The notes: generated by a model not told the origin, from the letters alone. A DNA stretch of 64,000 nt from Prorocentrum cordatum (GCA_963575745.1 CAUYUJ010021676.1:52501-116500); one strand, 5' to 3'; positions 1-10,978 are shown, counted from the stretch's first letter. Translations and numbers: made by a program.

Positions 1-511
1 ACCCCTCACGCGCTTCGTGGCCCCATAGGGAGCTCCACCGACGGCCCCGATGGCGGTGTCCACATGCGGCCGCCCTACCCATTCCAGCACAGCCCTTACA
101 CGCTTCGCGGCCCCATAGGGAGCTTCAGCGGCGGTGTCCGCATGCGGTCGGCGAAGCCCTCACACGTTTCGTGGCCACATAGGGAGCTCCACCACCAGAG
201 GTCCAAGTGGCGGTGTCAACATGTGGCGGCCCCACTCATTTCGGCACACCCCTCACACTTTCCGTCGTCCCACAGGGAGCTCCACCGAAGGCCACAGCGA
301 CAGCGCCCGCGTGGCGGCCCCCGCCCCTTGCGGCATACCCATCACATGCCTCGTTGCCGCAGAAGGAGGCTCCATCTGAAGCCCCAATGGCAGCACGCCC
401 CGCCCCATTTCAGCACGCCCTGCGCACGCTTCGTGGCCCCGAAAGGGGATCCACCGAGGGCGATACTCACAACGACGGCTTTCGCAACTGCAAATGGTTG
501 GGTCCTTCGCC
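1..511 (+). repeat. Satellite array, right-hand end (same family as 50.9-55.0 kb)
   Basis: Diverged tandem units share the core TTCGTGGCCCCATAGGGAGC followed by TCCACCGA. The array enters from outside the window. It ends at 483-511 with a motif (CAACTGCAAATGGTTGGGTC...CTTCGCC) that also closes the two arrays at 53.35 and 55.0 kb. The open frames across it are repeat translations, not genes. Confidence 0.85.
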
Positions 512-837
512 AAGATAGTTTTACGATTCGTCGACGAAGGGCCGCCGAGGGTCGCCGAGGACCGACGACGGACAGCAGCGGCGGCGACAACGACGCTGAC
601 GGCGGCGACCGACCTCTGGACCTCTCCTGGAGGTGCGTTTTGCCCCAGCCGTGGCGACGAGAGGCGTCCGGGAGGCCGAGGAAGGGCAGAACCCCACTAG
701 GAATGTCAAAACTCCCGAGACCCCCGACGCAGCGATTTTTTCGCGGCGCAGACCCTGGCCAGCATTTCATCATCCCAGGTCGTGGAGGAAGTCGGGAGAG
801 GAGGTAGGAAGGTGGGACAGTGGCGGAGGTACATCAG
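512..837. other. GC-rich stretch, no gene recognised
   Basis: The sequence contains CGACGG-rich low-complexity DNA. Several frames are open only because stop codons are rare at this GC content. I see no motif, splice pattern or repeat that identifies it. Confidence 0.5.
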
Positions 838-898
838 GGGAAGCAGGAGGAGGAGGATAAGGAGCAGGAGGAGAAGGAGGAGGAGGAGGAGGAGGGGG

Positions 899-929
<31 letters not shown>

Positions 930-982
930 GGAGGAGGAGGAGGAGGAGGAGGAGGAGGAGGAGGAGGAGGAGGAGGAGGAGG
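838..982 (+). repeat. GGA / GAT trinucleotide microsatellite
   Basis: An interrupted GGA array contains a central GAT run (about 900-928). It encodes only poly-E/poly-D or poly-R/poly-M. Confidence 0.95.
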
Positions 983-2630
983 GCCCTGAGGCACGGCAAA
1001 GGCCCCCGGGGGCAGAGAACAGCAGAAACGCAGTGTTGGGCGATGAGATCACAGCGCGAAGAAGCCCAGCGGCACCAGGGGTCAAGGAATTGACCCCGGG
1101 TCCTGTCCTGCAGCGCGTTTTGACTGCAATCTCGCGGCGGCGGGTCCAGCCGCGCCAATCGGGAGCCACTCGGAGGCACCACAGCCGCGACACGCGCCCC
1201 GAAAACCTCGACACTCAACGTTGGAACCCCCTTGATCGAACGGTCGGCGACGGCAACCTCCATTCGCCCGCGGGGCAGGTGATTATGGACCGATGGTTAC
1301 CGTTTATCCGATCCCCGTCCCCGGTGGCGTGGCCTGGGCCCCACTGGCCGATTTACCGCCCTAGATGGGGATATATGTGGACATAGGCCGTCCCCTTCGG
1401 GTTTCGAGAGGTGTATCCCCAACTGGGGTGGCAATTGGGTGGGGGTCTCAGAGGGGATGAAGATGGGGATGGGGGTTGGATAAACGATGCTGGACCGGGT
1501 GTCCCCGCCAGTACGAAGTACTCACAAATGCTACCACACTACTGTGCTGAACACCCACCTTTTCACAATCGAGAGCAATGCCCCCAGAGCCAACCAACAA
1601 ATACATTTCAAACAAGGCACAGGGCTGCCTTCAACAGGAACGCCTTACGAACATTCAATACAAACCATACGCCTTAGCACATGTTCTGGGTGGGCCTACA
1701 CCAGGCGCCCTCTATTCTTCGCGATAACGCCCGTGACTGGCCCGGCCTGCTCCCCTCCTTTCGCTGGTCCAGGACGGTCCTAGCATTCCCCCGAAACAGT
1801 ACCGGCGCGAATCATGACGTGACTGGCCCCCGACCGCTACCGCCTTTCCCTCGGCCGATGCTGCTACTACCTGGACCTCTCCTGGGGTGCGTTCTGACCA
1901 GAATCTCGAAGTGATTCTAGCGATGGCGGCGATGGCCTCCCACGAGTCACAACAATGGGAAAACGAGCAGAGGGTAGCGGTATGGGAACCTCTCCTTTCT
2001 CTAATCTTCGTCACGCCCGTTATCGCCGTTGTCTCCACGCGCTTTAATAATTACATGATTTGGGAATGCCTAGCTAGAGGCAGGCACATGCTAATCGGTC
2101 CAAAGTCCTCCAAAATGCTCCAACACGCCGCAAACCGACGCGGGCCTCCGCGAAGGTACCGTCGGCTCTCCCAGCTGTCGGTGCAGCCTGGCAAAAAATC
2201 TGGGGCCTCAAACCGTGTCGTGGCGGACCGCGTGGTGACCTCGGAACCCCCAGCGACCTCACCGCGAGCACGTGGTCCGTCACCGCATGCATTTTGGACC
2301 TCGGAGGCCCCTGTCGCCCGAGCCGTCCTCGCAGAACGACCCGGGTCCCAAAACCATGCGGTGACCCCGAACCCCCACTGATTCACCACGAGGTGTGAAC
2401 ACCACAGCGTTTGGGGGCCCTAGAGAGGAAGGACGGAGGGACAGGAACCCAGGGGCAGGCTGACGACGACGAACGCGCAGGCGGGAAGCCAGGGCTCACT
2501 CATCAATGCTTTCAGGTCCGGGCGCGCGAGCGCCTGAGTTCTTCCAGCCTTTCCGCCCAGGACCGCTTCTGGAACGCCGCCGGACCCGGCGGGGAACCGC
2601 CTCGCGCGGGGGCGAGCGGCAGGATCGCCG
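983..2630. other. Unannotated intergenic DNA
   Basis: About 1.6 kb of mixed sequence with no recognisable protein, RNA gene or tandem repeat. Short open frames of up to about 185 codons exist, but none shows a family motif or exon-like GC3 bias. Confidence 0.5.
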
Positions 2631-2910
2631 GCCACCTCCTCGCGACGTCGTCGTCCTCCTCGGCGTCCTTTTTCCCACCACGTCCTCCTGTTCAACGCTC
2701 TCCACTTCTCCTCACGTCGTCATCCTCCACCTGCTGTTCCTTTTCCTCCTCCACCCCTCTTCCTCACGTCATCCTCCTGTTCCTCCTGGCCTTTTGCCCC
2801 CACCGCCTCCTTCTCATCCTCCTCCTCCCCCTCCTTCTCCTGTTCCTCCTAGTCCTCCTCCTCCTCCTCCTCCTCCTCCTCCTTCTCCTCCTCCTCCCCT
2901 CTTCACCCTC
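2631..2910 (+). repeat. CTC/TCC-rich microsatellite
   Basis: Pyrimidine-rich interrupted TCC array, purest at 2857-2898. The reading frames give only serine, proline or leucine runs. Confidence 0.9.
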
Positions 2911-2934
2911 TGACAATTCGATCGGAGCTTTTTT

Positions 2935-3110
2935 CATCGGCGGTGGACAAACGCTCTCGTAGCAAACCACTCTGTAATGAAAACGGCCTAAGACCGAAAC
3001 CGACGGACCTGGACCCGCAAAAATGACGGCCGCGACGCCCTCCCGCGAACCGAAAACGGCCAATCCGCAAATCGACGTGTTAGTGTAGGAAGTCTATCAA
3101 CCTCCGATTG
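2935..3110 (+). repeat. Dispersed repeat, copy 1 (pair with 5390-5565)
   Basis: This copy and the one at 5390-5565 share GGCGGTGGACAAAC, then an almost identical block of about 60 bp that includes GACCGAAACCGACGGACCTG and GACGGCCGCGACGCCCT. Both end with GAAGTCTATC/GAGGTCTATC-like sequence. No coding capacity is recognised. Confidence 0.8.
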
Positions 3111-3767
3111 GAAGCAAACATATTTTGAACCAAATTAAAATTGTCTGGAAAAAACCTTTCTGGACACTTCCCGGGGAATTGCTATGCTACACACTTCTGA
3201 CCCTGTCACCACTGACATGGTACCCCCCATCGGCCAGCGTGGCCGCATAGTTGGCGGAGAAAGCGTTGATTTGAAACCGACGACAACGATACAATACACA
3301 ATGCATGTGGTAGCGGCCGAACTTCACAGGGCTGACGCGGATGTGATGTGATACAACCCCGATCTTATAACTTATGTAGTCAGTCAACACCTCGTTGTAC
3401 CGATGCTATCGGTGTTCGGTTTGTTACCAGCAAGTACAGACTCTAGAGCCGCACGTACGCAAAACGCGGGGGTTAACGGTTTCATGGATCAGGAAGTAAC
3501 ACGCACCCCAGACGGTTAAAATGCTGAACTAACGCGATTCCTTCGCGAGTTGGCTTCACTCGCGTTCGGGATCCCAACAAACATGGAGGTGCAGGCAGGA
3601 AGCGAAACTCAATTGGGCGAATGCGAGCAAGATCTTCCTAACAAGCGATACGTGATATTCAAGTGGTGCAAAGCACCAAGTCCTGCCGGCATTTCTAGCC
3701 AAAGCATCTGCAATCCACTCCTGGATCCCTACTTCGACCATTCTGATGTCTCATCCCCGTACTTCTC

Positions 3768-4080
3768 CTGTAACCAAAGCTGCCAAATCTCGATATGAAT
3801 GACGTTCCTAGTCCCCGCCTGCTAGCAGGTGGCAGAGGCTGCGCTGGCATCGCTCCTCAATGATACGTCACACATCCAAGCATTTGAGAACGGCTTACGT
3901 TGCCAACACTACTGGGCGACCCCTCACCATTCCGCAAGACTCTGCTTCTCCAGAAAATAACGTCACTACACTCTGAGTCGAATTCCTCGGCCTGATGAAC
4001 TCTTTTATCTAAAATACTGTTCCTGCGCGCGTTGACTTGAGCGTTCTCTTGCAACCAGCATAATCGGTGTCAACCCCTTT
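3768..4080 (-). pseudogene. Decayed Copia-type retrotransposon RNase H fragment
   Basis: On the minus strand one frame reads GVDTDYAGCKRTLKSTRAG (about 4078-4022), then an in-frame stop, then STQSVVTLFSGEAESCG (about 3987-3935). This is the D-AG-KRT-KST and SGEAE signature of Ty1/Copia RNase H. About 130 bp downstream another frame reads IHIEIWQLWLQEK (about 3810-3770), matching the usual RHIEVNQLWLQEK segment. Stops and frameshifts show it is dead. The matching RT was not identified upstream (4.1-4.7 kb), so the start of the relic is unknown. The identification rests on motif order recalled for the family. Confidence 0.72.
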
Positions 4081-5072
4081 CGGTTAAGTCCTTAGGACGC
4101 TCTGAGTACAACAAATTCTGAGGCCAACACCTTTCGTGGTTCTTGGCGCACTTGCCCACTGATGCAAGGCTGGTCCACGCCCCCAGGGTCGGGGCTGACA
4201 TAGACCGCGCAATCTCCTTGACTGCGGATTGGATATCTCAGTGGTCCTGTGCTGAATCGTTCACCCTGGCCACCAGGATTTGGCAGATGTTAACTTCATG
4301 GCCTGGTAGGGGTGCCTGGATCTTCTTCCTGAGGCTGCATTGCACCGGGCATCTCACATCTCACATTGTATTGGTCTAGGCCTGATTCTCTGATGAATAC
4401 CTCAGCATGCCTCTGATCCTTCCGATGCCGTAGCCCATGCTGGCTCAAGTCCTCAATTCGGTTGATCATCCCGACTGACTTCAAATCGGCAGCCACGGTT
4501 CTCTGTTGCCCCAGATTGAAATTTCAAAATCCTTTCTGAATTACCTCTTGGACCAATCGATATCAACAAACTGACACAATATAAGATAGGGCCGTCTCCA
4601 CGATCTGCGAGCCAGACTCGCAGCGTCAAATGTTCGAACGCGCGTTGGGATGCAATCCCGCAGTCGATACCATTGCCACGTGCAAGACCCATGTACTTAG
4701 AACGACTCCCATTTGCTGGCGGCGCCGCGAGCGCCGCGCGCTGACTTGAACAAGCCTACCACGCATGCCCGGTGCGAGGTGCCTTTCTTTGGCCTCGGCG
4801 TTAAAGCGTGGCCGTCTTGCATCTGAAAATCCCCAGCTTGTGCCCTTTCCCACGCGCCCATCGGTCATGCCCCATTCCCTCGGTGACGGCCATGAAGACT
4901 GGCAATTGTTAGATCCCCCATGGAGGCCGGCTGTAAATGCACCCTTTTCTTTGACATGCAACTCATAAAGTTGCCGGGCCACAGGCCGGGAACAGCACTC
5001 AGGATTGGCTTCGTCGCCCTCGGCGATTCCAATCCACCTCGCGCCAACGGGGGCTTTGCCCGGAACGGGCCA

Positions 5073-5075
<3 letters not shown>
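4081..5075. other. Unannotated region, possibly more Copia relic
   Basis: About 1 kb with lower GC than its neighbours. It lies upstream (minus sense) of the RNase H relic, where an RT would be expected, but I could not recognise RT motifs in any frame. Confidence 0.4.
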
Positions 5076-5103
<28 letters not shown>

Positions 5104-5190
5104 GCGACGGCGAATGCAGCAATAGCGGCGACGACGACGACGACGACGACGACAGCGACGGCGACGGCGACGACGCCGACGGCGCGGCCC
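5076..5190 (+). repeat. GAC/GGC trinucleotide microsatellite
   Basis: An interrupted (GAC)n/(GGCGAC)n array, longest pure run near 5128-5152. Confidence 0.95.
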
Positions 5191-5197
5191 CCCCCGT

Positions 5198-5389
5198 TGA
5201 GCAGGGACCGACCGTCCCGGCATTCCTGTAGGCCTACCACAGCATGTTCTTAGAACCCAAACATGTTCTGAGAACGAAAACCATGTTCTCAGAACATACA
5301 CCCCGTGCGTTAACACAAGAGGGCCCCAGCCAGAAATGTTCCAAGAACATGCCGTGGACAAACACCACAGAGAGGTTCCTTCAACATTC
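5198..5389 (+). repeat. Palindrome-rich dispersed repeat, copy 1
   Basis: It begins GAGCAGGGACCGACCGTCCC and contains three or more short palindromes of the type TGTTCT-N-AGAACA. Copies lie at 5763-6010 and 48168-48402. Each carries CCAGCCAGAAATTGTTC-like sequence late in the unit. Confidence 0.8.
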
Positions 5390-5565
5390 TTTCGGCGGTG
5401 GACAAACCTCTTTTTAGTAAACCTCCCCTTAGAGAAAAAGGCCTGGGACCGAAACCGACGGACCTGGACCCGCAAAAATGACGGCCGCGACGCCCTCTCG
5501 CGAACCGAAGCGGCCAATTCCTTAGTCGACGTGTCAGGGTGGGAGGTCTATCCAACTCCGTTTCT
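5390..5565 (+). repeat. Dispersed repeat, copy 2 (pair with 2935-3110)
   Basis: Directly repeated copy of the 2935-3110 unit, sandwiched between two copies of the palindrome-rich repeat. Confidence 0.8.
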
Positions 5566-5762
5566 TTGGTATTTGGACGCCCGAAATGGGTACGGAAAAA
5601 TGGGTACAATGCCCAACAACAAATGTTGTCCCAAACCAACAGCGGCCGCTGTTGGGCAGGCGGCCTTCTGTCTTGAATGGACACAGGCCGCGGCGGCGCC
5701 GACCGCGAATCCTGCTCAGAATGAGCAAGAAATGCTGTTGGGCATTGTACCCATTCTTTCCG

Positions 5763-6010
5763 TACCCATTTCGTTGAGCAGGGACCGACCGTCCCGGCAT
5801 TCCTATAGTCATACCACGAGATGTTCCTAGAACCCAAAAATGTTCCAATAACAAAAGCACTGTTCTGAGAAAGTAAACCCGATGTGCTAAAACAAGACAG
5901 TCCCGGCCAGAAATGTTCTAAGCACATTCCGTGGCAACCACAAAAGGCTCTTAGAACATTGGTAAGGCTTTAGGCGGGCCAGGACGCTTCGCCACTGCTT
6001 CATTTCGGGC
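5763..6010 (+). repeat. Palindrome-rich dispersed repeat, copy 2
   Basis: The start is the same as copy 1 (GAGCAGGGACCGACCGTCCC). It carries TGTTC..GAACA palindromes and the tail CCAGGACGCTTCGCCACTGC, and the tail also occurs in the 48-kb copy. Confidence 0.8.
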
Positions 6011-6044
6011 GTCCAAAATATAGGCACGCCGGGACGCTTCGCCA

Positions 6045-6540
6045 CTGCTTTTGAAGCCCCCGGCGGGGCCTCGGAGCGCGGCGGGCCCCAGGGGCCTCCG
6101 CGGCAGGCCGCCGGCGCCGCCGGGCGCGGGCAGCGCCTCGGGCAGCGCCTCGGGCTCGGGCGGCGCCGGCGGCGCCTCGGGCTCGGGCTCGGGCGGCGGC
6201 GCTGGCGCTGGCGCTGGCGGCGGCGGCAGCGGCGGCGGCGTCGGCGGCGCTCCTCGCTCGGCGCTCGTCTCTCGTCGCTCGTCGCTCCTCTGCTTCCTCT
6301 CTCTTGCCTCTCGTCTCTCTCTTGAGTTGTTGTTTTTGTTTTCTCTCTCTCTCTCTCTCTCCTCCTTCTTTATGTTTTCTCTTCTCTCTCTCTCTCTCTC
6401 TCTTTTTTTTTTTTTTTTTCTCTCTCTCTCTCTATCTCTTTCTCTCTCTCTCTCTGCGCTCCGCCCTCGGCGCGGCCGCGGACGAGCCCAGGCTCGGCCG
6501 CAGGCGCGCAGCGCTGCGCCCGCGCTTCGATGAACGCGAA
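6045..6540 (+). repeat. GC island plus CT microsatellite, inverted partner of 8575-9040
   Basis: A GGC/GCC-rich block (6050-6260) is followed by (CT)n (6298-6455) and then CGCTTCGATGAACGCGAA. The reverse complement of that last motif, with GC-rich sequence and (CT)n, occurs at 8575 onward, so the two blocks face each other across 2 kb. Confidence 0.65.
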
Positions 6541-6719
6541 GCAGTGAGTATTTATAAATGATTATAGTGATGCTATGTTAGAACTCATTAGGAGGGTTTA
6601 GGATAGGTTAGGATGCTATTTAGGATCGGTTAGGGTGGCCTTTAGCTTTAGTGACGATTAGGTCCACTATTTCGTCCTATAGGGGCTATAGGCTCCTATC
6701 ATCAGCGATAGCTGCGAAG

Positions 6720-6895
6720 CCTAAAGCTGTCTATGTTTTCGCATTTTTCACAATGTTTTCACTATTTTTCACTATTATTTTTCACTATTTTCACGATGTG
6801 TCACTAATTTCACTAACTTTCAAAAATTCTTCACTATTTGTTTTACTAATTTTCACTATTTTTCACTGTGTTTCACTATTTTTTTGCGAGAGGCG
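6720..6895 (+). repeat. TTCACTATT-type short tandem repeat, block 1
   Basis: Irregular TTTTCACTATT repeats. A matching block is at 8345-8520. Together they flank the 11-bp minisatellite and the CTC arrays. Confidence 0.8.
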
Positions 6896-6992
6896 GCGGT
6901 TCGCTCGACTCTCGAGCCGTGCGCCCGACGATCTCTTCCGTCGAGCCGTGCGCTCGACATCCTCGCTTGAAAAAAAACGCTGCGTTCCTACC

Positions 6993-7425
6993 GTGTCCCT
7001 CCCGTGTCCCTCCCATGTCCCTCCCGTGTCCCTCCCGTGTCCCTCCCGTGTCACTCCCGAGTCCCTCCCGTGTCTCTCCCGTGTCCCTCCCGTGTCCCTC
7101 CCGTGTCCCTCCCGTGTCCCTCCCGTGTCCCTCCCGTGTCCCTCCCGTGTCTCTCCCGTGTCCCTCCCGTGTCCCTCCCGTGTCCCTCCCGTGTCCCTCC
7201 CGTGTCCGTGCCGTGTCCCTTATGCCACTCCTCCCGTGTCCCTCCCATGTCCCTCCCGTGTCCCTCACGTGTCCCTCCCGTGTCCCTTATCTCACTCCTC
7301 CCGTGTCCCTCCCGTGTCCCTCCCGTGTCCCTCCCGTGTCCCTCCCGTGTCCCTCCAGTGTCCCTCCCGTGCCCCCACTCCTCCCGTGTACCTCCCGCGC
7401 CCCTCCCGTGTCTCTCCGCATGCTT
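6993..7425 (+). repeat. 11-bp minisatellite (CCCTCCCGTGT)n
   Basis: About 38 units with a few variants. Because 11 is not divisible by three and the unit has no stop codon, every frame on both strands stays open and translates as the same 11-residue cycle (SLPCPSRVPPV or its reverse-strand equivalent). These are not genes. Confidence 0.95.
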
Positions 7426-7439
7426 CCTCCGAGTCTACC

Positions 7440-7735
7440 CTATTGGGTGTTATCTGGATGTTGTCTGGGTGTTGTCTGGTGTTGTGTTGCGTCGTTTGTT
7501 GTTGATGTATGTTGTTGTGTGTTGTTTTGTGTTGTCTTGTGTTGCCTGGGCGCGCCCGCACAAAAAAACAACACCAACACAACAACACACAACAAAACAC
7601 AACATGTTGTATTGTGGTGTGTTTGTGTTCTTGAATGTTGTCTGTCGTAGTTGTGTGTTGTTGTTTGTTGGTTTTGTTGTTTTTTGTTGCCTGGTGCTGT
7701 CTGGTATTGTCTGAGTTTGTCTGGAATTGTCATGG
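7440..7735 (+). repeat. TTG-rich / CAA-rich low-complexity block
   Basis: A TTG-rich half switches to a CAA-rich half at a GGGCGCGCCC palindrome (about 7549-7558), then back again. Positions 7510-7535 and 7579-7604 are base-by-base complements read in the same direction. Confidence 0.75.
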
Positions 7736-7756
7736 GTTCCTCTGGCGTTTGCCTGG

Positions 7757-7782
7757 GGTCTCTCCCTCTCTCTCTCTCTCTT

Positions 7783-7841
<59 letters not shown>

Positions 7842-7845
7842 GAAC
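7757..7845 (+). repeat. CT dinucleotide microsatellite
   Basis: Nearly uninterrupted (CT)n. Confidence 0.95.
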
Positions 7846-7974
7846 CCTTTTGTTTCACCCTCCCGTTTCTTTTTTTGAGGGGGGTCTACAGTTTTTTTTC
7901 TTGATTTTGTTTCACCGTTGTTTTTCTACAGTTTTTTGGGTTTTTCAACCCCCGAACCCCGACCCCAGAACTCA

Positions 7975-8275
7975 GATCCTCCTCCTCCTCCTCCTCCTGC
8001 TGGGAGATCCTCCTCCTCCTCCTCCTCCTCCTCCTCCTGCTCCTCCTGCTCCTCCTCCCGCCCCTCCTCCTCCTCCTCCTCCTGCTCCTCCTCCTCCTCC
8101 TGCTCCTCCTGCTCCTCCTCCTGCGCCTCCTCCTGCTCCTCCTCCTCCTGTTCCTCCTCCTCCTCTTCCTCCCCCTCCTGCTGGGAGATCCTCCTCCTGC
8201 TCCTCCTCCTCCTCCTCCTGCTGCTCCTCCTCCTCCTCCTGCTCCTCCTCCTCCTCCGCCTGCTGGGAGATTTGT
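7975..8275 (+). repeat. CTC microsatellite with TGCTGGGAGAT spacers
   Basis: (CTC/CTG)n blocks are separated several times by CTGCTGGGAGAT, giving a higher-order pattern. Confidence 0.9.
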
Positions 8276-8344
8276 TGGGTTCTCGTGGGAGGAGGGGAAG
8301 GAGGAGGAGCGGGCCAACCGCTTTGCTTCGAAATTTTGCGAACG

Positions 8345-8520
8345 GCTTCACTATTTTTCAATATGTTCAACATGGTTGCTAGTTTCACTATTTATTTGCT
8401 ATTTTTCACTATTCCTCACTATTGTTCAACATGTTTCACTATTTGCACTATGTCTCAATCTGTATTCACTCTGTTTCACTACGGTTTCACTATTTATTCA
8501 CTATTTCTTCACTATTCCAT
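8345..8520 (+). repeat. TTCACTATT-type short tandem repeat, block 2
   Basis: Same motif as 6720-6895. Confidence 0.8.
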
Positions 8521-8574
8521 GCTATATGTTGATACAACCCTATGGAAACCTATAGGCCGATATAGCTTTCTATA

Positions 8575-8887
8575 GTTTTCGCGTTCATCAAAGCGGGGGC
8601 GCGGCAGCCCCACGCCACCCGCCCGCGCAGCGGGGCGGCTGGCCCCGGCCCGCCGCTGGGCACTCGTCCGTCGCGCGGCCGCGCGCTCCCCCAGCGGGCG
8701 ACGCCCCGGGGGCCCTGGCGCGCGGCCCGCGCGAGGGGGCCCCGCCAACGGCACGCCAACGGCGCCAGCACAGCAGCAGCCAGGCCAGCGGCTTCCCCGT
8801 GTGGGGGTCTCGCCTCTCCATGAGGCTCGCTCTGTCGCTCTCTCTCTCTCTCTCTTGCCTCTCTCTCTCTTTCGCTCTTGTCTCTCG

Positions 8888-8925
<38 letters not shown>

Positions 8926-9040
8926 TCTCGTCTCTCGTCTGTCTGTCTCTCTCTCTCTCTCTCTATTTCTCTCTTGTTTCTCTCTTGTTCTCTCTCTCTC
9001 TCTCTCTCTTTCTCGTCTCTCTCTCTCTCTCTCTCTGTCA
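8575..9040 (-). repeat. Inverted partner of 6045-6540: GC island plus CT repeat
   Basis: It begins TTCGCGTTCATCAAAGCG, the near reverse complement of the 6.52-kb motif. GC-rich sequence (to 8800) and (CT)n (8825-9040) follow. Confidence 0.65.
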
Positions 9041-9159
9041 TCGTCCACCGCGTCCTCGCCCTTTTCTCGTTGTTGCCATTCTCCTCTTCCTCGACGCCCA
9101 GATCTATGTCGTCGTCGCCGCCACCATTGCCTCTCTCGCAGGAACCAGGTCCCCGTCCT

Positions 9160-9860
9160 CGGTCTCATCCTCCTGCTCCTGCCGCTCCTGCTTCCTCCTC
9201 CCTCCTCCTCCTGCTCCTCCTCCTCCCTCCTCCTCCTCCCTCCTCCTCCTCCCTCCTCCTCCTCGTCCTCCTCCTCCTCCTCTCCTCCTGCTCCTCCTCC
9301 TCCTCCTCCTCTCCTCTCCTCCTCCTCCTCCTCCTCCCCCTCCTCCTCCTCCTCCTCTCCCTCCTCCCTCTCCTCCTCCCTCCTCTCCTCTCCTCCTCTC
9401 TCCTCCTCTCTCTCCTCCTCCTCCTCTCTCCTCCTCTCCTCCTCCTCCTCCTCCTCCTCCTCCTCCTCCTCCTCCTCCTCCTCCCTCCTCCTCCTCCTCC
9501 TCCTCCTCCTCCTCCTCCTCCTCCTCCTCCTCCTCCCTCCTCCTCCTCCTCCTCCTCCCTCCTCTCCCTCCTCCTCCTCCCCTCCTCCTCCTCCTCCTCC
9601 TCTCCTCCTCTCCTCCTCCTCTCTCCTTCTCCTCCCTCCTCCCCTCATCATCATCATCATCCTCCTCCTCCTGATCCTGCTCCTCCCCCTCCTCTTCCTC
9701 CTCCTCCTCCTCCTCCTCCTCCTCCTCCTCCTCCTCCTCTCCTCCTTCTCCTCCTCCTCCCTCCTCCTCCCCCCCTCTTCCTCCTCCTCGTCCTCCTACT
9801 CCTCCTCCCACTCCTCCTCCTCCTCTTCCTCCTCCTCCTGGTTTTCCTCCCCCTTCTCCA
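9160..9860 (+). repeat. Long CTC/TCC microsatellite (about 0.7 kb)
   Basis: Interrupted (CTC)n with one (CAT)n island at 9645-9660. All long frames here are S, P, L, R, E or G runs. Confidence 0.97.
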
Positions 9861-9984
9861 TTTCGAGCTGACCGTGGTGCTCCTGCTCGTGGGGTCGCTG
9901 GCGCTTGAGGGCGCGCCTCTCAGGAGCTCGCCCTGCTCCATGTCGGCGGCCCGGCCGGCGCACACGCCCCCCGCCCCCAGAGTG

Positions 9985-10133
9985 GGGGGCCACATGCGAA
10001 CCCTACCCATACCCCCCACGATTTCTGAGGGGAGGGCGGGGTTCACTTCGCTCGGGAGCTCTCGAGCGAAGTGAACCCAACCCTCCCCCTCAGAGGTCGT
10101 GGGGGGTGGGGGCGGGGTTCGCATGTGGCCCCC
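9985..10133. repeat. Long hairpin, arms of about 70 bp
   Basis: The left arm 9985-10054 (starts GGGGGCCACATGCGAACCC, ends CACTTCGCTCG) is the near reverse complement of 10061-10133. The loop is about 6 bp around GGAGCT. A few mismatches remain. Confidence 0.85.
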
Positions 10134-10194
10134 TACAGAGGGCGCCCGCCGCCCTCTCCGAGCGTGGGGAGAGAGGCCTCCGAGAGGGGGTCCG

Positions 10195-10312
10195 AGGAGG
10201 AGGAGGAGGAGGAGGAGGAGGAGGAGGAAAAGGAGGAGGAGGAGGAGGAGGAAGAAAAGGAGGAGGAGGAGGAGGAGGAGGAGGAGGAGGAGGAGGAGGA
10301 GGAGGGGGAAGT
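10195..10312 (+). repeat. GGA trinucleotide microsatellite
   Basis: (GGA)n with a few GAA interruptions. Confidence 0.95.
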
Positions 10313-10655
10313 GAGAAAGAGACAGGCCCCTGTTCCACCACTCGCAAAGGAACCACTCGCAAACGGCGTGGATCCGCCGCGGGGGATTTGCGGCATGCCG
10401 CGTCGAGGCTATCGCACGTCTTTTGGACGTTTGCGAGTAGGCACTCTGCGAGTAATTAGTGGAACGCGCTCGGCGAGAGGGAGAAGGGAAGTCCTTCTCA
10501 GAAGGCGGCGGGACTTCTCAGACGCCCTCGCGCCTCTGAGAAAATTCTGTCTGTCTTCGGGGAAGGCTCAGGAAACTTCTCAGAAAGCCGCGGAACTTCC
10601 GAGCCTTCGAAACGGCCCGCCCCTTCTCACTTCCCCCCCTCGCTCGCCGCCGAAG
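10313..10655. other. No gene recognised
   Basis: Contains short inverted and direct repeats around CTTCTCAGA (10495-10600). No protein family motif is seen. Confidence 0.4.
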
Positions 10656-10832
10656 TAGAGGAGGGTCGGAGGGTCGGGCCGCATCGGCGAAACGTCGGCG
10701 ATGCATCGGCGATGCATCGGCAATGTGGACGTGGAGATAAACAAAAATATCCACATCAAGCCGCATCGCCGATGCACCAGGATCTCCAGACCCCATCAGC
10801 CCGGACCCCATTCGAGAGTCCTGGAGTTCCGA
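10656..10832. repeat. CGATGCATCG fold-back element, copy 1 (diverged)
   Basis: Shows the family pattern: GTCGGAGGGTCGGGCCGCATC, repeats of GGCGATGCATC, GTGGA...TCCAC, then CCGCATCGCCGATGCA. Other copies are at 38.99, 44.94, 47.37 and 49.20 kb. Confidence 0.75.
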
Positions 10833-10907
10833 AGGAGGCCCGGAGGCGCCCGAAGCGCTCGGCCTTTCGAGGGGCGACGACGCCGACCGACGGACCGATC
10901 GAGGAGA

Positions 10908-10929
10908 GCGGCGACGACGAGGCGTGCGG

Positions 10930-10975
<46 letters not shown>

Positions 10976-10978
10976 GGA
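10908..10978 (+). repeat. GAC trinucleotide microsatellite
   Basis: (GAC)n run. Confidence 0.95.

Noticed and set aside
7000-7425. CRISPR-like regular repeats
   Set aside because: Direct tandem units with no unique spacers, in a eukaryotic-type genome.
6651-7714. Four overlapping frames with PCPSRVPPVSL repeats
   Set aside because: An 11-bp unit with no stop codon yields the same 11-residue cycle in every frame.
8512-10074. Apparent charged (E/R-rich) or serine/proline-rich proteins of up to 398 codons
   Set aside because: Translations of (CTC)n/(GGA)n and (CT)n tracts. The composition mirrors the microsatellite exactly.
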